40,027 nucleotides of DNA from an uncultured Lachnospiraceae bacterium (GTDB lineage: Bacteria > Bacillota > Clostridia > Lachnospirales > Lachnospiraceae), in NCBI GenBank assembly GCA_902793995.1, contig CADBFP010000017.1:1-40027 (forward strand). Reading direction: 5' to 3'. Positions within the stretch are counted from its first letter, which is position 1. The number at the start of each line of letters is the position of its first letter. Shown in pieces: positions 23,301-31,878 of this stretch. Under the pieces are notes generated by a model, which made no database searches, was not told the origin of the DNA, and saw only the letters and a program-made list of their open reading frames with translations. The translations under genes were made by a program, and so were the position numbers.

Positions 23301-23928
23301 CCGCCAACCTGCCTTCCCGGCTCTCCGGAAAGTCCCGGGCCGATTCTCCGTAACGGGGCCGGCAGGCATCCAGCCAGGCCTCCGGATCCGGGTCATTCTG
23401 GGATACCTGATGCAGATGGAGGATCATCGTCTTCAGATCCTCATGGCTCTTTTCCGTGCTGTAATCCGTTCTTAAGTCAAAGAAGCCCTCTCTTCCTTCT
23501 TCATAGGCCTCCTGCAGCAATTGCTCCAGGATTTCATCCTTCATCATATCCAGTTCCCGTTCGTCGGCTATCCGGAGATCCGGTGCCAGATCCAAGCGGT
23601 CAAAATGATCCCGCACCAGTTTCATACAGAAGCTGTCTATGGTCCCTATATAGGCATTTCCCGCCGCAAATAACTGCTGGCGGAGATGGTTGTTCCCCGG
23701 CTCTTTCTCCAAGCGCTCCGAAAGGGCGCTCATAATCCGCTGGCGCATTTCTCCGGCTGCGGCCCGGGTATAGGTGAGAATGATAAAACGGTCAATGCTT
23801 TCCGTTTCCAGCAAATGCATCACATGGGCCACCATGGTGGTGGTTTTTCCGCTGCCGGCGGCGGCGGAAACCAGGAGGGAGCCCCGTTCATGGTAAACGG
23901 CCGGTTCCTGTTTTTTACTGATCGGCAT
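20347..23928 (-). CDS. addA: ATP-dependent helicase/nuclease subunit A
   Basis: The start at 23928 has AAGGAGG upstream and overlaps the end of addB by 14 bases; the longer frame to 24000 reads through addB. The 1193-residue protein is the UvrD-type helicase and nuclease of the AddAB recombination complex. It has Walker A (SAAAGSGKTT, about 21-30), helicase motifs II (VDEYQDVNQLQENIL), III (MVGDVKQSIYSFRRAKP), V (INTIHSSKGLEYPVVFL) and VI (RLFYVAMTRARERFYLVG), and a C-terminal nuclease domain with LILVDYKTDR. With AddB it processes double-strand breaks to a Chi-type site for RecA loading. It is the last gene of the lepA-hemW-addB-addA block. Confidence 0.96.
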   Translation of the reverse strand: MPISKKQEPAVYHERGSLLVSAAAGSGKTTTMVAHVMHLLETESIDRFIILTYTRAAAGEMRQRIMSALSERLEKEPGNNHLRQQLFAAGNAYIGTIDSFCMKLVRDHFDRLDLAPDLRIADERELDMMKDEILEQLLQEAYEEGREGFFDLRTDYSTEKSHEDLKTMILHLHQVSQNDPDPEAWLDACRPRYGESARDFPESREGRLAAARIREQVEKALEENAALQAYFQGSGEEIIHRILAGDEEMIRQVLSRPDAETMVAWLNALKFANTPSARNAENPKKNQIDPLDKAVLVQYRKEGYQARLKSLGQHFRGNEAEWQFLKRTEWPMNELIRLTKLFTDRFENACREKNLAGFAAVEHYALQLLTEKKEDGSLGPTELARNLQSRYREVIVDEYQDVNQLQENILLALAGDNLYMVGDVKQSIYSFRRAKPSIFVDKYLSYEDDPLSLTRRLDLGENYRSHPFILEGANELFEAVMTASAGGVDYDEKARLYAPEAYEYPGGGCPPRAVLVEMPEDDIRERTRGEARYVAGEIRRLLESGEEIFDGKLKRKRALTPRDFVILLRGLKRAQIYADALKSFGIPATFPRKKGFYEQQEVKWMLSLLSLADNPRQDVPLAALMLSPLEGFSPDDLATLRGREADLRSRDLWGRLLAGREDPRIDALLETIGQWRRRAAYMPLRDFVLDLYRDSGLEAYLKAHPEEGHYANIRLLADLAREFEEGYGRGLYQFLHFLDRQKKLSVEDRGEAEHLPAGIQAVEINTIHSSKGLEYPVVFLAETAKDFNDQDLKKPYLSDEKEGVALYTKDAEHYIRTTNLFYDRIKEKKRRDNLSEEIRLFYVAMTRARERFYLVGALKDPEAEAEARKLLNPPLAGPMPEEAITKQKNYMGLYLLAAANRRMPHFPMERIRSIDLPDPAAFRSKPPAWEADQAAAESREAEACRPWEHLIPAPYGYPSAEGMKAVYSVSELKEKPDQPSQGEEEQSPYPAWLTGKQVDGKTFREVPSDAAGTMEEAALISAGERGTAYHKALEHLPWEEGADPVRVAHYLEDMEKRSILSPEDRKSIEPAQLTAFFTEPEGQRSLQAFRAGKLWREQPFMMGIPYNQLNPSFSGTETVLVQGIIDLFFEEDGKLILVDYKTDRHVTPEVLRERHAAQLAYYARALETARNQPVAEIYIYSFFLKKFVAVELS

Positions 23929-26900
23929 GGTCTTCCTCCTTGTTCTCGCTTTCCTTTTCCCCTTCTTGCCCGCTGATAAGGGACAGGTCCGCCTCGGCAT
24001 TCTTCAGGGGAATCCGGTAACGGCAGGCATCCTTGCTTTCCCGGAAGGGACAGGCCCAGGGAAAATCGCAGTAGGTGCAGCTGGTTTTCGCTTCGCTTTC
24101 TTCCCAGGGAGCCGGTGTCACATCCCCCCGGAAGACTTCCTCGGCCAGTTCGGCCGCTTTCTTCCGGGCATAATCTCCTATCTGCTCCAGGAAGATGGCG
24201 GGTTTGATTCCTTCATTGCCTATTTTGGCCATGGTGCCGTCCTTGTTGTATTTCACACTGCCCACTTCCATGGCTGTCAGACCGTTGAGCCCCAGTTCTT
24301 TCCACAGAAGTATTTTCTGCATTTCCGGATCCCCCGTCCAATCCACCATCTGTTCCTTCAGCGGCTCGTAGGCAATGCCCCCGGCTGTATAAACGCTTTC
24401 CGGGTTTTCCGCAGCGTATTGACGCCGGATCATATCCAGATAAAGCGGCAGCTGAAGCTGTCTGCCCTCCAGAAACTTGGCCAGGGAAAACTTTTCGTCG
24501 TAGGTTTTGTAATCCACCACCCGCAGATACCGCTTTCCGTCCTGCTCCTTCACATCCACGCGGTCCAAAACACCGTTTAGCTGCAGCTTTCTGCCCCCCT
24601 CCAAATCAAGGGCGGCGGTTTCCCTGTAGCTGTCCCGGCCGAAATCCACCTCAAAGGCTTCCGGCAAAAAGCCGTCTTTCATGCCTTCTTCCCGGAGATA
24701 ATCCAGGTAGGTCCTAAAGAAACGGCGCCAGCGGCGATAATTGTACTGCATCTCCGGGCTGCCCTCTTCCCCGGGGAGATCCACTTCTTTTCCCGCCCGG
24801 TCCATGGCAGAATCCACCAGTGCATCCTTCTCTTCCTCCGAAAGCTCCGCCCGGAGCAAATCCTTATCCCGGATGTCTGTCATCAGAAATTCTGCGATTT
24901 TATGAAACAGGGTGCCGTGGCTGGAACTGAGCCATTCCAGCTCCTGTCTTTTTTCCAGACCCAGCCCCCGCTGCAGGAAAAAGCGGAAGGGACATGCCAC
25001 ATGATCCTGCAATCCGGTGACGCTGGCATATAAAGTCTTTCCGTATAACAGATCCACGCTTTCCGGGGACAGCTTCAGGGTTGCAAAGGACCCATCCGGA
25101 ACCATTAGGCTTTCCGGCTGCCTGTACAAAGCAGTATTAAGGCGGGTCATTTTCTCTCCCTTTTCATTCCGTTCAAAGAATACCCCTTCCATTTCCTTCA
25201 GGATAAAAGCGGGCAGGCACTCCTTTTCTTCCCCGCTTCCTATCCGGGCATGGCTGATATATAAGCTGTCCGTGGGTTTTTGCAACAGGCAGTACAGATA
25301 AAAGCGCTCCTCCGACAGGGCCTTTTGATCCGTGTAGCCCAGATCCTCTTCCACTTTTGCCAGCTCTGTCCGGTCGTGATCCGTAAGCAGGCGACTTTCG
25401 CTCCTGGCCTTGGGCACCAGGCCTTCATTCATCCCCAAAAAGATCAGGGTTTTAATATCTCCCAAACGGCTCCGCAGCACATCCCCGATGATCAGCTGAT
25501 CCGGCTGCATAGGCAGACGGCCGCAGGACAGCCCCTCCAGGGAAGCATTCACCATATCGGAAAACTCCTTGCGGCTGAGTCTTGTGTCTCCCAATATGGC
25601 CTCCATATTCGCCAGAAAAGCATCCAGCTGCCCCAATGCCTCCGCCCAGGAAGCACCGCCGCTTTCCGCCTCCAGGACTTCCGCTTCCAGTCTGTCCAGC
25701 TGATCTGCCAGCTGCCACTCCTTTAAAAAGCGCTTCACGGCAGCGCAGCAATCCCGGGCGGCGGGGCGTCCCTTCAGACTCTCCCCCAGCCGGGTCAGGG
25801 GGGCCAGCATCCGGCTCCGCAAAGCCTCCGCTTCCCCTCGTTCCTGCTCCGCTCTTTCCCGGAACAGCGTATCGGATTCTCCTCTTCTGGGACGGCGCAG
25901 CCTACGGAAAGGCTCCTTGAAATCCTTTCCCCGGCGGATGCCCGCCGCCAGAATATAGTTTTCAAATCGGTCGCATTCTTCCCGGGAGAGGGGTCCAGCC
26001 GGGTTCTTTAACAGCTTTAATACCTTTTCCCGAGGCAGACCTTCGCTCACTGCTTCCAATGCATCCGGCACCAGCCGGATCAGGGGATGATAAACCAAAG
26101 GCTCCCGCCTGTCGGTAAAGAAGGGAATCTGTTTTTCTCTGAACTCCCGCTTCAGAAGGGGAATATACTGATTCGGATCGCTGACCGTAACGGCCATATC
26201 CCTGTATCGGAGCCCCCTTTCCCGGGCCAGATAGCGGATCAGATCCGCTGCCCAGGCGGCTTCCACCTCCGGCGTCTCGCAAACATACAAATGGATGTTA
26301 TCCGGCGATTCTTTAAGGGGCTCCTGCGGAATGCTGCGGAACAGATAGGTCCTTAACGCCTTCAGATCCGCCTTTTTGTCCACGCTTTCCCCGTTTCTTA
26401 AGACGGAGAAATGCTGTCCCGCTGCCTGCGCCGTTTTTTCCAGCCTTTCCACGGTTTTCCGACTTAAATAAAACAGTTCCGTTTCCCGGCCCGCTGCCGT
26501 ATCTTCCTCCGGAGGCAGGGTAAGCACCACCCGGGTATTAGGGCAGCGGCGCATAAGCTGCTCCAGTATCTTGTACTGCACGGAGGTAAAACCGGTAAAG
26601 CCGTCCAGATACAAAGCATCCGCCCGCCCCACGGAAGACCTGGGCAGCAGCCGGCTAAACAGAGGCAGTAACTCTTCCGCCGTTTGTTTTTCTCCCAGCC
26701 GATTCCGGTATGCCTCAAAGAGGAGGGCCAGATCTCCTAATTTTTTCCGAAGCAGATTTCCTTCCACCCTTCCGGCTATTTCCCGGATCCGCTCCGGATC
26801 CAGATCATTCATGGTCCATTCCGCCAGCAGACTGGACAGGCGGCGGATAAACGAGGGATACGCGCTTTGCCTTTCATATATCTGAAGCCGGCCTTTGCAA

Positions 26901-27202
26901 TCTCTTACCGCCAAAGACAAGAGCATGCTCTTGGCCGTTTCCGACAGGATTTCCGCCATATTCACACGGAGTTCCCGGAAGGCGCGGGCCGCCAGCCGGT
27001 CGAAGCTGAGGGCCTCTATATTAATCAGGGCATGCCGGGGATGCATATCCACTAATTTCCGCTGGGTGGACAGACAAAACTGTTCCGGCACCAAAAGCAG
27101 GTACTGTTTGTCCGGATGGGCCAGGGCATCCCGGACCATTTCCTGCAGCAGTGCGGTGCTCTTGCCGGAGCCCGCATCTCCCAATACGATTTCCAAACTC
27201 AT
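23915..27202 (-). CDS. addB: ATP-dependent helicase/nuclease subunit B
   Basis: The 1095-residue protein is the inactive-helicase, active-nuclease partner of AddA. It starts with a Walker A site (LGDAGSGKSTALL). Near the C-terminus it has the RecB-type nuclease motif YLRVVDYKTYDEKFSLAKFLEG. The four-Cys Fe-S site comprises one Cys in VACPFRFFLQRGLGL and three in TSCTYCDFPWACPFRES. In the family this Fe-S cluster ties the nuclease domain together. It starts 4 bases after hemW. The length is close to Bacillus AddB (1166). Confidence 0.96.
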   Translation of the reverse strand: MSLEIVLGDAGSGKSTALLQEMVRDALAHPDKQYLLLVPEQFCLSTQRKLVDMHPRHALINIEALSFDRLAARAFRELRVNMAEILSETAKSMLLSLAVRDCKGRLQIYERQSAYPSFIRRLSSLLAEWTMNDLDPERIREIAGRVEGNLLRKKLGDLALLFEAYRNRLGEKQTAEELLPLFSRLLPRSSVGRADALYLDGFTGFTSVQYKILEQLMRRCPNTRVVLTLPPEEDTAAGRETELFYLSRKTVERLEKTAQAAGQHFSVLRNGESVDKKADLKALRTYLFRSIPQEPLKESPDNIHLYVCETPEVEAAWAADLIRYLARERGLRYRDMAVTVSDPNQYIPLLKREFREKQIPFFTDRREPLVYHPLIRLVPDALEAVSEGLPREKVLKLLKNPAGPLSREECDRFENYILAAGIRRGKDFKEPFRRLRRPRRGESDTLFRERAEQERGEAEALRSRMLAPLTRLGESLKGRPAARDCCAAVKRFLKEWQLADQLDRLEAEVLEAESGGASWAEALGQLDAFLANMEAILGDTRLSRKEFSDMVNASLEGLSCGRLPMQPDQLIIGDVLRSRLGDIKTLIFLGMNEGLVPKARSESRLLTDHDRTELAKVEEDLGYTDQKALSEERFYLYCLLQKPTDSLYISHARIGSGEEKECLPAFILKEMEGVFFERNEKGEKMTRLNTALYRQPESLMVPDGSFATLKLSPESVDLLYGKTLYASVTGLQDHVACPFRFFLQRGLGLEKRQELEWLSSSHGTLFHKIAEFLMTDIRDKDLLRAELSEEEKDALVDSAMDRAGKEVDLPGEEGSPEMQYNYRRWRRFFRTYLDYLREEGMKDGFLPEAFEVDFGRDSYRETAALDLEGGRKLQLNGVLDRVDVKEQDGKRYLRVVDYKTYDEKFSLAKFLEGRQLQLPLYLDMIRRQYAAENPESVYTAGGIAYEPLKEQMVDWTGDPEMQKILLWKELGLNGLTAMEVGSVKYNKDGTMAKIGNEGIKPAIFLEQIGDYARKKAAELAEEVFRGDVTPAPWEESEAKTSCTYCDFPWACPFRESKDACRYRIPLKNAEADLSLISGQEGEKESENKEEDHADQ

Positions 27203-27206
27203 ATGG

Positions 27207-28367
27207 CTACTCCTCTAACAGAAACTGTGCCAGAATCACATTGCTTACATCAATGCCCCGGTCCGTGAGGGTAATGCGCCCCTTTTCCTGGACCATAAGG
27301 CCCTGCCGGTAAAAATCCAGCAAGCGCTCATCATAGCGGGGCGGAAAATCCTTCCCGAAGCGTTTTTTGAAATCCTCCCGGGATACCCCCCGGGCCGTGC
27401 GGAGCCCCAGAAACATATACTCTTCCATCTGCTCTTTTTCCGAACTGATGGGAGTCTGCCGAAATCTTTGGTAAGATGTCCGGGCGGCCTGCCAGTATTC
27501 CTCTATCCCTTCCGGGTTGCTGAAACGGCGCCGTTCCAGATAGGAAGCAGCGGCCTGGCCGAAGCCCAGAAAATCTCCCAGGGTCCAGTAGGTCATATTG
27601 TGGCGGCAGGCATAGCCCGGTTTGGCATAATTGGATATCTCATAACGCTGATAGCCCCGGGAGGCCAGAAACTCTTTGGTAAAATGATACATTTCCCGGT
27701 CCAGCTCCTCTCCGGGCAAGGCCAGGCGTCCCAGGCCCTCGCCGTATTGCTCATAAAACGGTGTCCCCTCTTCCACAATCAGGGAATATGCCGAAATATG
27801 CTCCGGTTCCAGATCCGCCACCTTTGCCAGGCTTTCCTGCCAGGATGCCAGGCTTTGCCTGGGAAGGCCGCTCATTAAATCCACATTGATATGGCGGAAG
27901 CCTGCCCGGCGGGCAATGCGGTAGCCATAGAGAAAGTCCTCATAGCTGTGGATGCGCCCCAGGCATTTTAGATCTTCCTCATGCACGCTTTGCAGGCCCA
28001 GGCTCAGGCGGTTTACCCCGGCGCGCCGGTAGGTATTCAGTTTTTCCTCATCCAGGGTGCCGGGATTGGCTTCCAGAGAGATTTCGGCATCCGCCGCCAA
28101 ATCAAACTGGCTCCGCAGCAGCTGCAGCAGTTGTTCGATATAATGAGGAGCTACAAAAGAGGGGGTTCCTCCCCCGAAAAAGACGGTCTGAACCTGATAC
28201 AAAGTGGAGATAGCGCTGAAGGAACGAATCTCCTTTTGGAGCACCCGCATATAATAAGCGATTTGATTTGCATCCCCCGGTCCGGAAGCAAAGTCGCAGT
28301 AGAGACATTTTCGGGCGCAGAAAGGGATGTGGATGTAGATGGACAGCGGTTTTTTCTTTTGCGCCAT
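27207..28367 (-). CDS. hemW: Radical SAM haem chaperone HemW
   Basis: The 386-residue protein begins with SIYIHIPFCARKCLYCDF, the CxxxCxxC radical SAM site near residues 17-24. It continues with VFFGGGTPS and SLEANPGTL, then the HemN/HemW-type C-terminal domain with GYACRHNMTYWTLGDFLGFGQAAAS and FLGLRTARGVSREDF. Proteins of this type were once called oxygen-independent coproporphyrinogen oxidase but most bind haem and insert it. It follows lepA by 14 bases, a neighbour pair conserved across Bacillota. The substrate assignment is by family; this could also be a HemN-like enzyme, but the short CxxxCxxCDF start favours HemW. Confidence 0.95.
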   Translation of the reverse strand: MAQKKKPLSIYIHIPFCARKCLYCDFASGPGDANQIAYYMRVLQKEIRSFSAISTLYQVQTVFFGGGTPSFVAPHYIEQLLQLLRSQFDLAADAEISLEANPGTLDEEKLNTYRRAGVNRLSLGLQSVHEEDLKCLGRIHSYEDFLYGYRIARRAGFRHINVDLMSGLPRQSLASWQESLAKVADLEPEHISAYSLIVEEGTPFYEQYGEGLGRLALPGEELDREMYHFTKEFLASRGYQRYEISNYAKPGYACRHNMTYWTLGDFLGFGQAAASYLERRRFSNPEGIEEYWQAARTSYQRFRQTPISSEKEQMEEYMFLGLRTARGVSREDFKKRFGKDFPPRYDERLLDFYRQGLMVQEKGRITLTDRGIDVSNVILAQFLLEE

Positions 28368-28381
28368 AACCGCCTCCCCGC

Positions 28382-30196
28382 TTAATTATCCTGATCCAGC
28401 TTCAGCACGCTCATGAAGGCCTTCTGGGGCACTTCCACGCTGCCGATTTGCCGCATGCGCTTCTTGCCTTCCTTCTGCTTTTCCAGGAGTTTCTTCTTCC
28501 GGGTAATATCCCCGCCGTAGCACTTGGCCAGCACATCCTTCCGCACGGCTTTCACTGTTTCCCGAGCAATGATCTTGCTGCCAATGGCGGCCTGGATGGG
28601 GATTTCAAACAGATGTCTCGGAATCTCCTCTTTCAGCCGCTCGCACATCTTCCGCCCCCGCTCGTAGGCCGTGGATTCGTGGACGATAAAGCTCAAAGCA
28701 TCTACCTCCTCCCGGTTGATGAGGATATCCAGCTTCACCAGATTGGAGCGTTCATAGCCCTTGATGCTGTAATCCAGGGAAGCATAGCCCCGGGAACGGG
28801 ACTTTAAGGCATCGAAAAAGTCATAAATGATCTCGTTTAAGGGCAGGGTGTATTTCAGGAGGGCCCGGGTGGTTTCGATGTATTCCGTGCCTTCGTAAAT
28901 GCCCCTCCGCTCCTGGCAAAGGCTCATGATGGGCCCGATAAACTCCGTGGTGACCATGATTTCCGCGGACACCACCGGCTCCTCCATATAATCAATCACC
29001 GTGGGATCCGGCATATTGGTGGGATTGGAGAGGTCGATGCATTCCCCCTTTACCGTATGGATTTTATACACCACGCTGGGGGCGGTGGTTACCAGATCCA
29101 GGTTGTACTCCCGCTCCAGCCGTTCCTGGATGATTTCCAGGTGGAGAAGCCCCAAAAAACCGCAGCGGAAGCCGAAGCCCAGAGCCACGGAGGTTTCCGG
29201 CTCGTAGGTCAGGGAGGCATCGTTTAGCTGCAGGCGCTCCAAAGCGTCCCGCAGATCCGGGTACTTGGCCCCGTCCGCCGGGTACATGCCGCAATACACC
29301 ATGGAAAGCACTTTTTTATAGCCCGGCAGGGCCTCGGCGCAGGGCCTGGCCTGTTCCGTAATGGTATCGCCAACCCGGGTGTCCTTCACATTTTTAATGC
29401 TGGCGGTGAGATAGCCTACCATGCCGGCAGACAGTTCCTCGCAGGGGATCAGCTGCCCCGCCCCGAAGGTGCCCACCTCCACCACATCATATACGGCGCC
29501 GGAGGCCATCATTTTTACCTTGCTGCCCTTCTTCACCCGACCGTCCATCACCCGGAAAAAGACCACTACCCCCCGGTAGCTGTCATAAAAAGAGTCAAAA
29601 ATCAGGCACTTCAAGGGAGCGTTCGGATCCCCCTTGGGAGCCGGCAGCTTGTGCACCACCGCCTCTAAAACCTCATCGATGCCGATGCCGTTTTTGGCGG
29701 AAATCAGCGGGGCGTCCTGGGCTTCCAGGCCGATCACATCTTCTATCTCGTCAATCACCCGCTCCGGCTCCGCGCTGGGCAGATCAATCTTATTGATAAC
29801 GGGAATCACTTCCAGGTCATTATCCAGAGCCAGATACACATTGGCCAGGGTCTGGGCTTCGATGCCCTGGGCGGCATCCACCACCAGAAGGGCGCCGTCG
29901 CAGGCCGCCAGAGAACGGGACACCTCGTAATTAAAGTCCACATGACCGGGGGTATCAATGAGGTTCAGCATGTACTCTTCCCCGTTTCTGGCCTTGTAAA
30001 TGGTGCGGACCGCCTGGGCTTTGATGGTAATGCCCCGCTCCCGCTCCAGATCCATATTGTCCAGGACCTGCTCCTGCATTTCCCGGGCGGTTAAGAGGCC
30101 GGTATGTTCAATAATCCGGTCCGCCAGGGTGGACTTGCCATGGTCGATATGGGCGATAATGCTGAAATTGCGGATATGATCCTGGGGGATGTTCAT
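28382..30196 (-). CDS. lepA: Elongation factor 4 (ribosomal back-translocase)
   Basis: The 604-residue protein has the translational GTPase motifs G1 [10 protein letters not shown]3 DTPGHVDF, G4 NKIDLP and the LepA-specific C-terminal domain ending [38 protein letters not shown]. It acts on stalled or mistranslocated ribosomes. The ATG has AAGGAG upstream and a promoter at 30258-30286. It heads the operon with hemW, addB and addA. Confidence 0.98.
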   Translation of the reverse strand: MNIPQDHIRNFSIIAHIDHGKSTLADRIIEHTGLLTAREMQEQVLDNMDLERERGITIKAQAVRTIYKARNGEEYMLNLIDTPGHVDFNYEVSRSLAACDGALLVVDAAQGIEAQTLANVYLALDNDLEVIPVINKIDLPSAEPERVIDEIEDVIGLEAQDAPLISAKNGIGIDEVLEAVVHKLPAPKGDPNAPLKCLIFDSFYDSYRGVVVFFRVMDGRVKKGSKVKMMASGAVYDVVEVGTFGAGQLIPCEELSAGMVGYLTASIKNVKDTRVGDTITEQARPCAEALPGYKKVLSMVYCGMYPADGAKYPDLRDALERLQLNDASLTYEPETSVALGFGFRCGFLGLLHLEIIQERLEREYNLDLVTTAPSVVYKIHTVKGECIDLSNPTNMPDPTVIDYMEEPVVSAEIMVTTEFIGPIMSLCQERRGIYEGTEYIETTRALLKYTLPLNEIIYDFFDALKSRSRGYASLDYSIKGYERSNLVKLDILINREEVDALSFIVHESTAYERGRKMCERLKEEIPRHLFEIPIQAAIGSKIIARETVKAVRKDVLAKCYGGDITRKKKLLEKQKEGKKRMRQIGSVEVPQKAFMSVLKLDQDN

Positions 30197-30257
30197 AGGA
30201 TTCTCCTTATACCGTTGTTGTTTCCTCTATGGATGACATAGGGAAACACTCTTTGCC

Positions 30258-30286
30258 AGTATATCACAGCTGACGACAGGCTTCAA
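30258..30286 (-). promoter_or_regulatory. Promoter of lepA-hemW-addB-addA
   Basis: Minus-strand TTGAAG (30286-30281), a 17-base spacer and TATACT (30263-30258) lie about 60 bases before lepA. Confidence 0.7.
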
Positions 30287-30307
30287 TAATGAGGAAGGAA
30301 GTAAAGC

Positions 30308-30475
30308 ATGAAGGAAAAAAAGCAAGCAAAATACAAGATGACAGGCTTAACTGAAAGACAAAGGATACGTTCCCCCGTCACCATGGGTAGCAAAAAAGCC
30401 GTCCCCCGTGGCTTTCCGGTGGCTTCCGGAGAAGAAAACAGAGGACGGGTACTCTCCCGGCAGGATGCATTATAG
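30308..30475 (+). CDS. Possible small basic protein (55 residues), doubtful
   Basis: An ATG at 30308 follows GAGGAAGGAAG and opens a frame of 55 codons rich in Lys, Arg and Gly, starting M-K-E-K-K-Q-A-K-Y-K and ending at TAG 30473-30475. It overlaps the end of the convergent monooxygenase gene by 6 bases. No family is recognised. The ribosome binding site and Lys-rich start suggest it could be real, but the DNA could equally be chance or repeat-derived. It is listed because no other explanation covers the 270-base gap. Confidence 0.22.
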   Translation: MKEKKQAKYKMTGLTERQRIRSPVTMGSKKAVPRGFPVASGEENRGRVLSRQDAL

Positions 30476-30745
30476 CCTGATCAGTTTTGTTTCACTGGCA
30501 AACTGATCTTTAAGCGCCATGATGTCCTTCATGTGGGGCTGCGTCATGTGTACCTCCTGATGCTCCGGTGAAACCCACTTTTCATAAAGATGCAGTTCGT
30601 TTTCCGGCCCTTCCGCCGGGCGATACTCGTACAGAAGACAGCCATCCTCGGCACGAACTTTGTCCGGCGCACCGCTCTTTTCCAGTGCCTCATAAAAGGC
30701 TTGTTTGTTACCTTCCTTAAGCGTGTAAATGACTTTTAATTCCAT
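30470..30745 (-). CDS. ABM-domain quinol monooxygenase-like protein
   Basis: The 91-residue protein reads VIYTLKEGNKQAFYEALEKSGA..., then CLLYEYRPAEGPENELHLYEKW and HMTQPHMKDIMALKDQF. This is the ferredoxin-like fold of the antibiotic-biosynthesis monooxygenase (ABM) domain, as in YgiN-type quinol monooxygenases. These small dimeric proteins oxidise quinones or detoxify reactive carbonyls; the role here is unknown. Its upstream region carries a long dyad (30811-30841). It is flanked by convergent or non-coding DNA and belongs to a patch that is more AT-rich than the surrounding operons. Confidence 0.8.
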   Translation of the reverse strand: MELKVIYTLKEGNKQAFYEALEKSGAPDKVRAEDGCLLYEYRPAEGPENELHLYEKWVSPEHQEVHMTQPHMKDIMALKDQFASETKLIRL

Positions 30746-30810
30746 AATTCCATTCCTTCTCCTGGCTGTTTAGATTGGAGTATCTGTTTCCTGCCATTTG
30801 CCTTATGTTT

Positions 30811-30841
30811 CCTATACGCATACCATTGTTACGGTTATAGG
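30811..30841. promoter_or_regulatory. 31-base dyad upstream of the monooxygenase gene
   Basis: CCTATA (30811-30816) and TATAGG (30836-30841) are the outer arms; 11 of the 15 base pairs across the 31 bases are complementary. On the minus strand TTGACC overlaps one arm, so the dyad would occupy a promoter position. It may bind a repressor or a MerR-type activator that also controls the neighbouring gene. Confidence 0.4.
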
Positions 30842-30926
30842 TCAAGTGGTTTTCATATGGGGCTGCTATTGGCGATGCGATAACAGGCAATATGTCCCCC
30901 TACCAAGTCATCCTCCAGGGAGCATA

Positions 30927-31709
30927 TTATCCTTCCTCCTCCGTTTTATTCATATCGTCAACAATATGTGCCGGCTTGGCGGTCATCTCAACCCATGCGG
31001 GGATGAACCCGCACTTTACAGCATTTCTGGCCGATCGAATATTTGACCATGCAGAACAATAGAACGGCAGCTTATCACGGGCGATGATTTCTTTTGCTAA
31101 CCGGCTGGTCAAAGCAGCGGCGATACCTTGCCGTCTGTAATCAGGCAACACATCCACGCCAATCTGCCACATATCTTCACAGTCTGCCGAGCAAGCAGCC
31201 AGCCCTACAAGACTCCCGTTATCATAAGAACCAACACCAAGCACATCCAAATGCCTTCGATCTTTGCATAGTGCATTGCTCCATTCAGGCAGATACAAAT
31301 CTGTAAAATCTTCCGGCTCAAGTATTCGCAATTCGTATTTGCAAGGCAAGTCAGGTATCCTGTTCATATCGGGAAGGTAGTATTCTGCCATAAAACAGAC
31401 TCTATGTCCCTTTTCCGTCAAGTGATCATTCAGCCACTGCATATTAGGTGTTTCAAAGCAGTGGTAGAACTCATATCTGCCGATATACTCAGCTACAATT
31501 CCGGCAACCTCATCCGTCATCGCAGCTACGACATTATTGCCGTATGATACAAGATTGCAGGTGATGGGCTCCTTCAGATACTTTCTGGCATTGGCACCAA
31601 GGCGAAAAGGAACGGTTACATTGTCCGAAAGCAGGAAGTCTTCTGCCTTACAGCCGATATCCTCCGCAGACTGCTTCATCGCAATCTGCAGCATTTCTTG
31701 ATTTGTCAT
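30927..31709 (-). CDS. GNAT-family N-acetyltransferase
   Basis: The 260-residue protein has a family-specific N-terminal half (about 1-125) and a GNAT domain (about 125-245). The GNAT domain contains VGLAACSADCEDMWQIGVDVLPDYRRQGIAAALTSRLAKEI, with R/Q-x-x-G-x-A/G motif QGIAAAL for acetyl-CoA, and SNIRSARNAVKCGF at the end. Substrate is unknown. It has AT-richer DNA than the genes around it and stands alone with a dyad (31809-31828) upstream. It could be a recently acquired gene. Confidence 0.8.
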   Translation of the reverse strand: MTNQEMLQIAMKQSAEDIGCKAEDFLLSDNVTVPFRLGANARKYLKEPITCNLVSYGNNVVAAMTDEVAGIVAEYIGRYEFYHCFETPNMQWLNDHLTEKGHRVCFMAEYYLPDMNRIPDLPCKYELRILEPEDFTDLYLPEWSNALCKDRRHLDVLGVGSYDNGSLVGLAACSADCEDMWQIGVDVLPDYRRQGIAAALTSRLAKEIIARDKLPFYCSAWSNIRSARNAVKCGFIPAWVEMTAKPAHIVDDMNKTEEEG

Positions 31710-31808
31710 GTGTTCTCCCTGTCACAGTTTGTATTGCCTATAGCTTCCGTTCTTCACAAATCCAAATTCGTTTCATCCTTGTGCTGTTTGAAGAGATTTT
31801 CCTTTTTT

Positions 31809-31828
31809 TGTATCACCAGAGTGATACA
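31809..31828. promoter_or_regulatory. Perfect 20-base dyad upstream of the GNAT gene
   Basis: TGTATCAC-CAGA-GTGATACA is a perfect inverted repeat 100 bases before the GNAT start. T-tracts flank one side but not in terminator order for the minus strand. It fits an operator for a dimeric regulator or a small hairpin. No known factor is assigned. Confidence 0.45.
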
Positions 31829-31878
31829 TTTCTGGGATGCAGTATAGAGGATTTGATAGAAAAAAAGGCATGGAGCAC

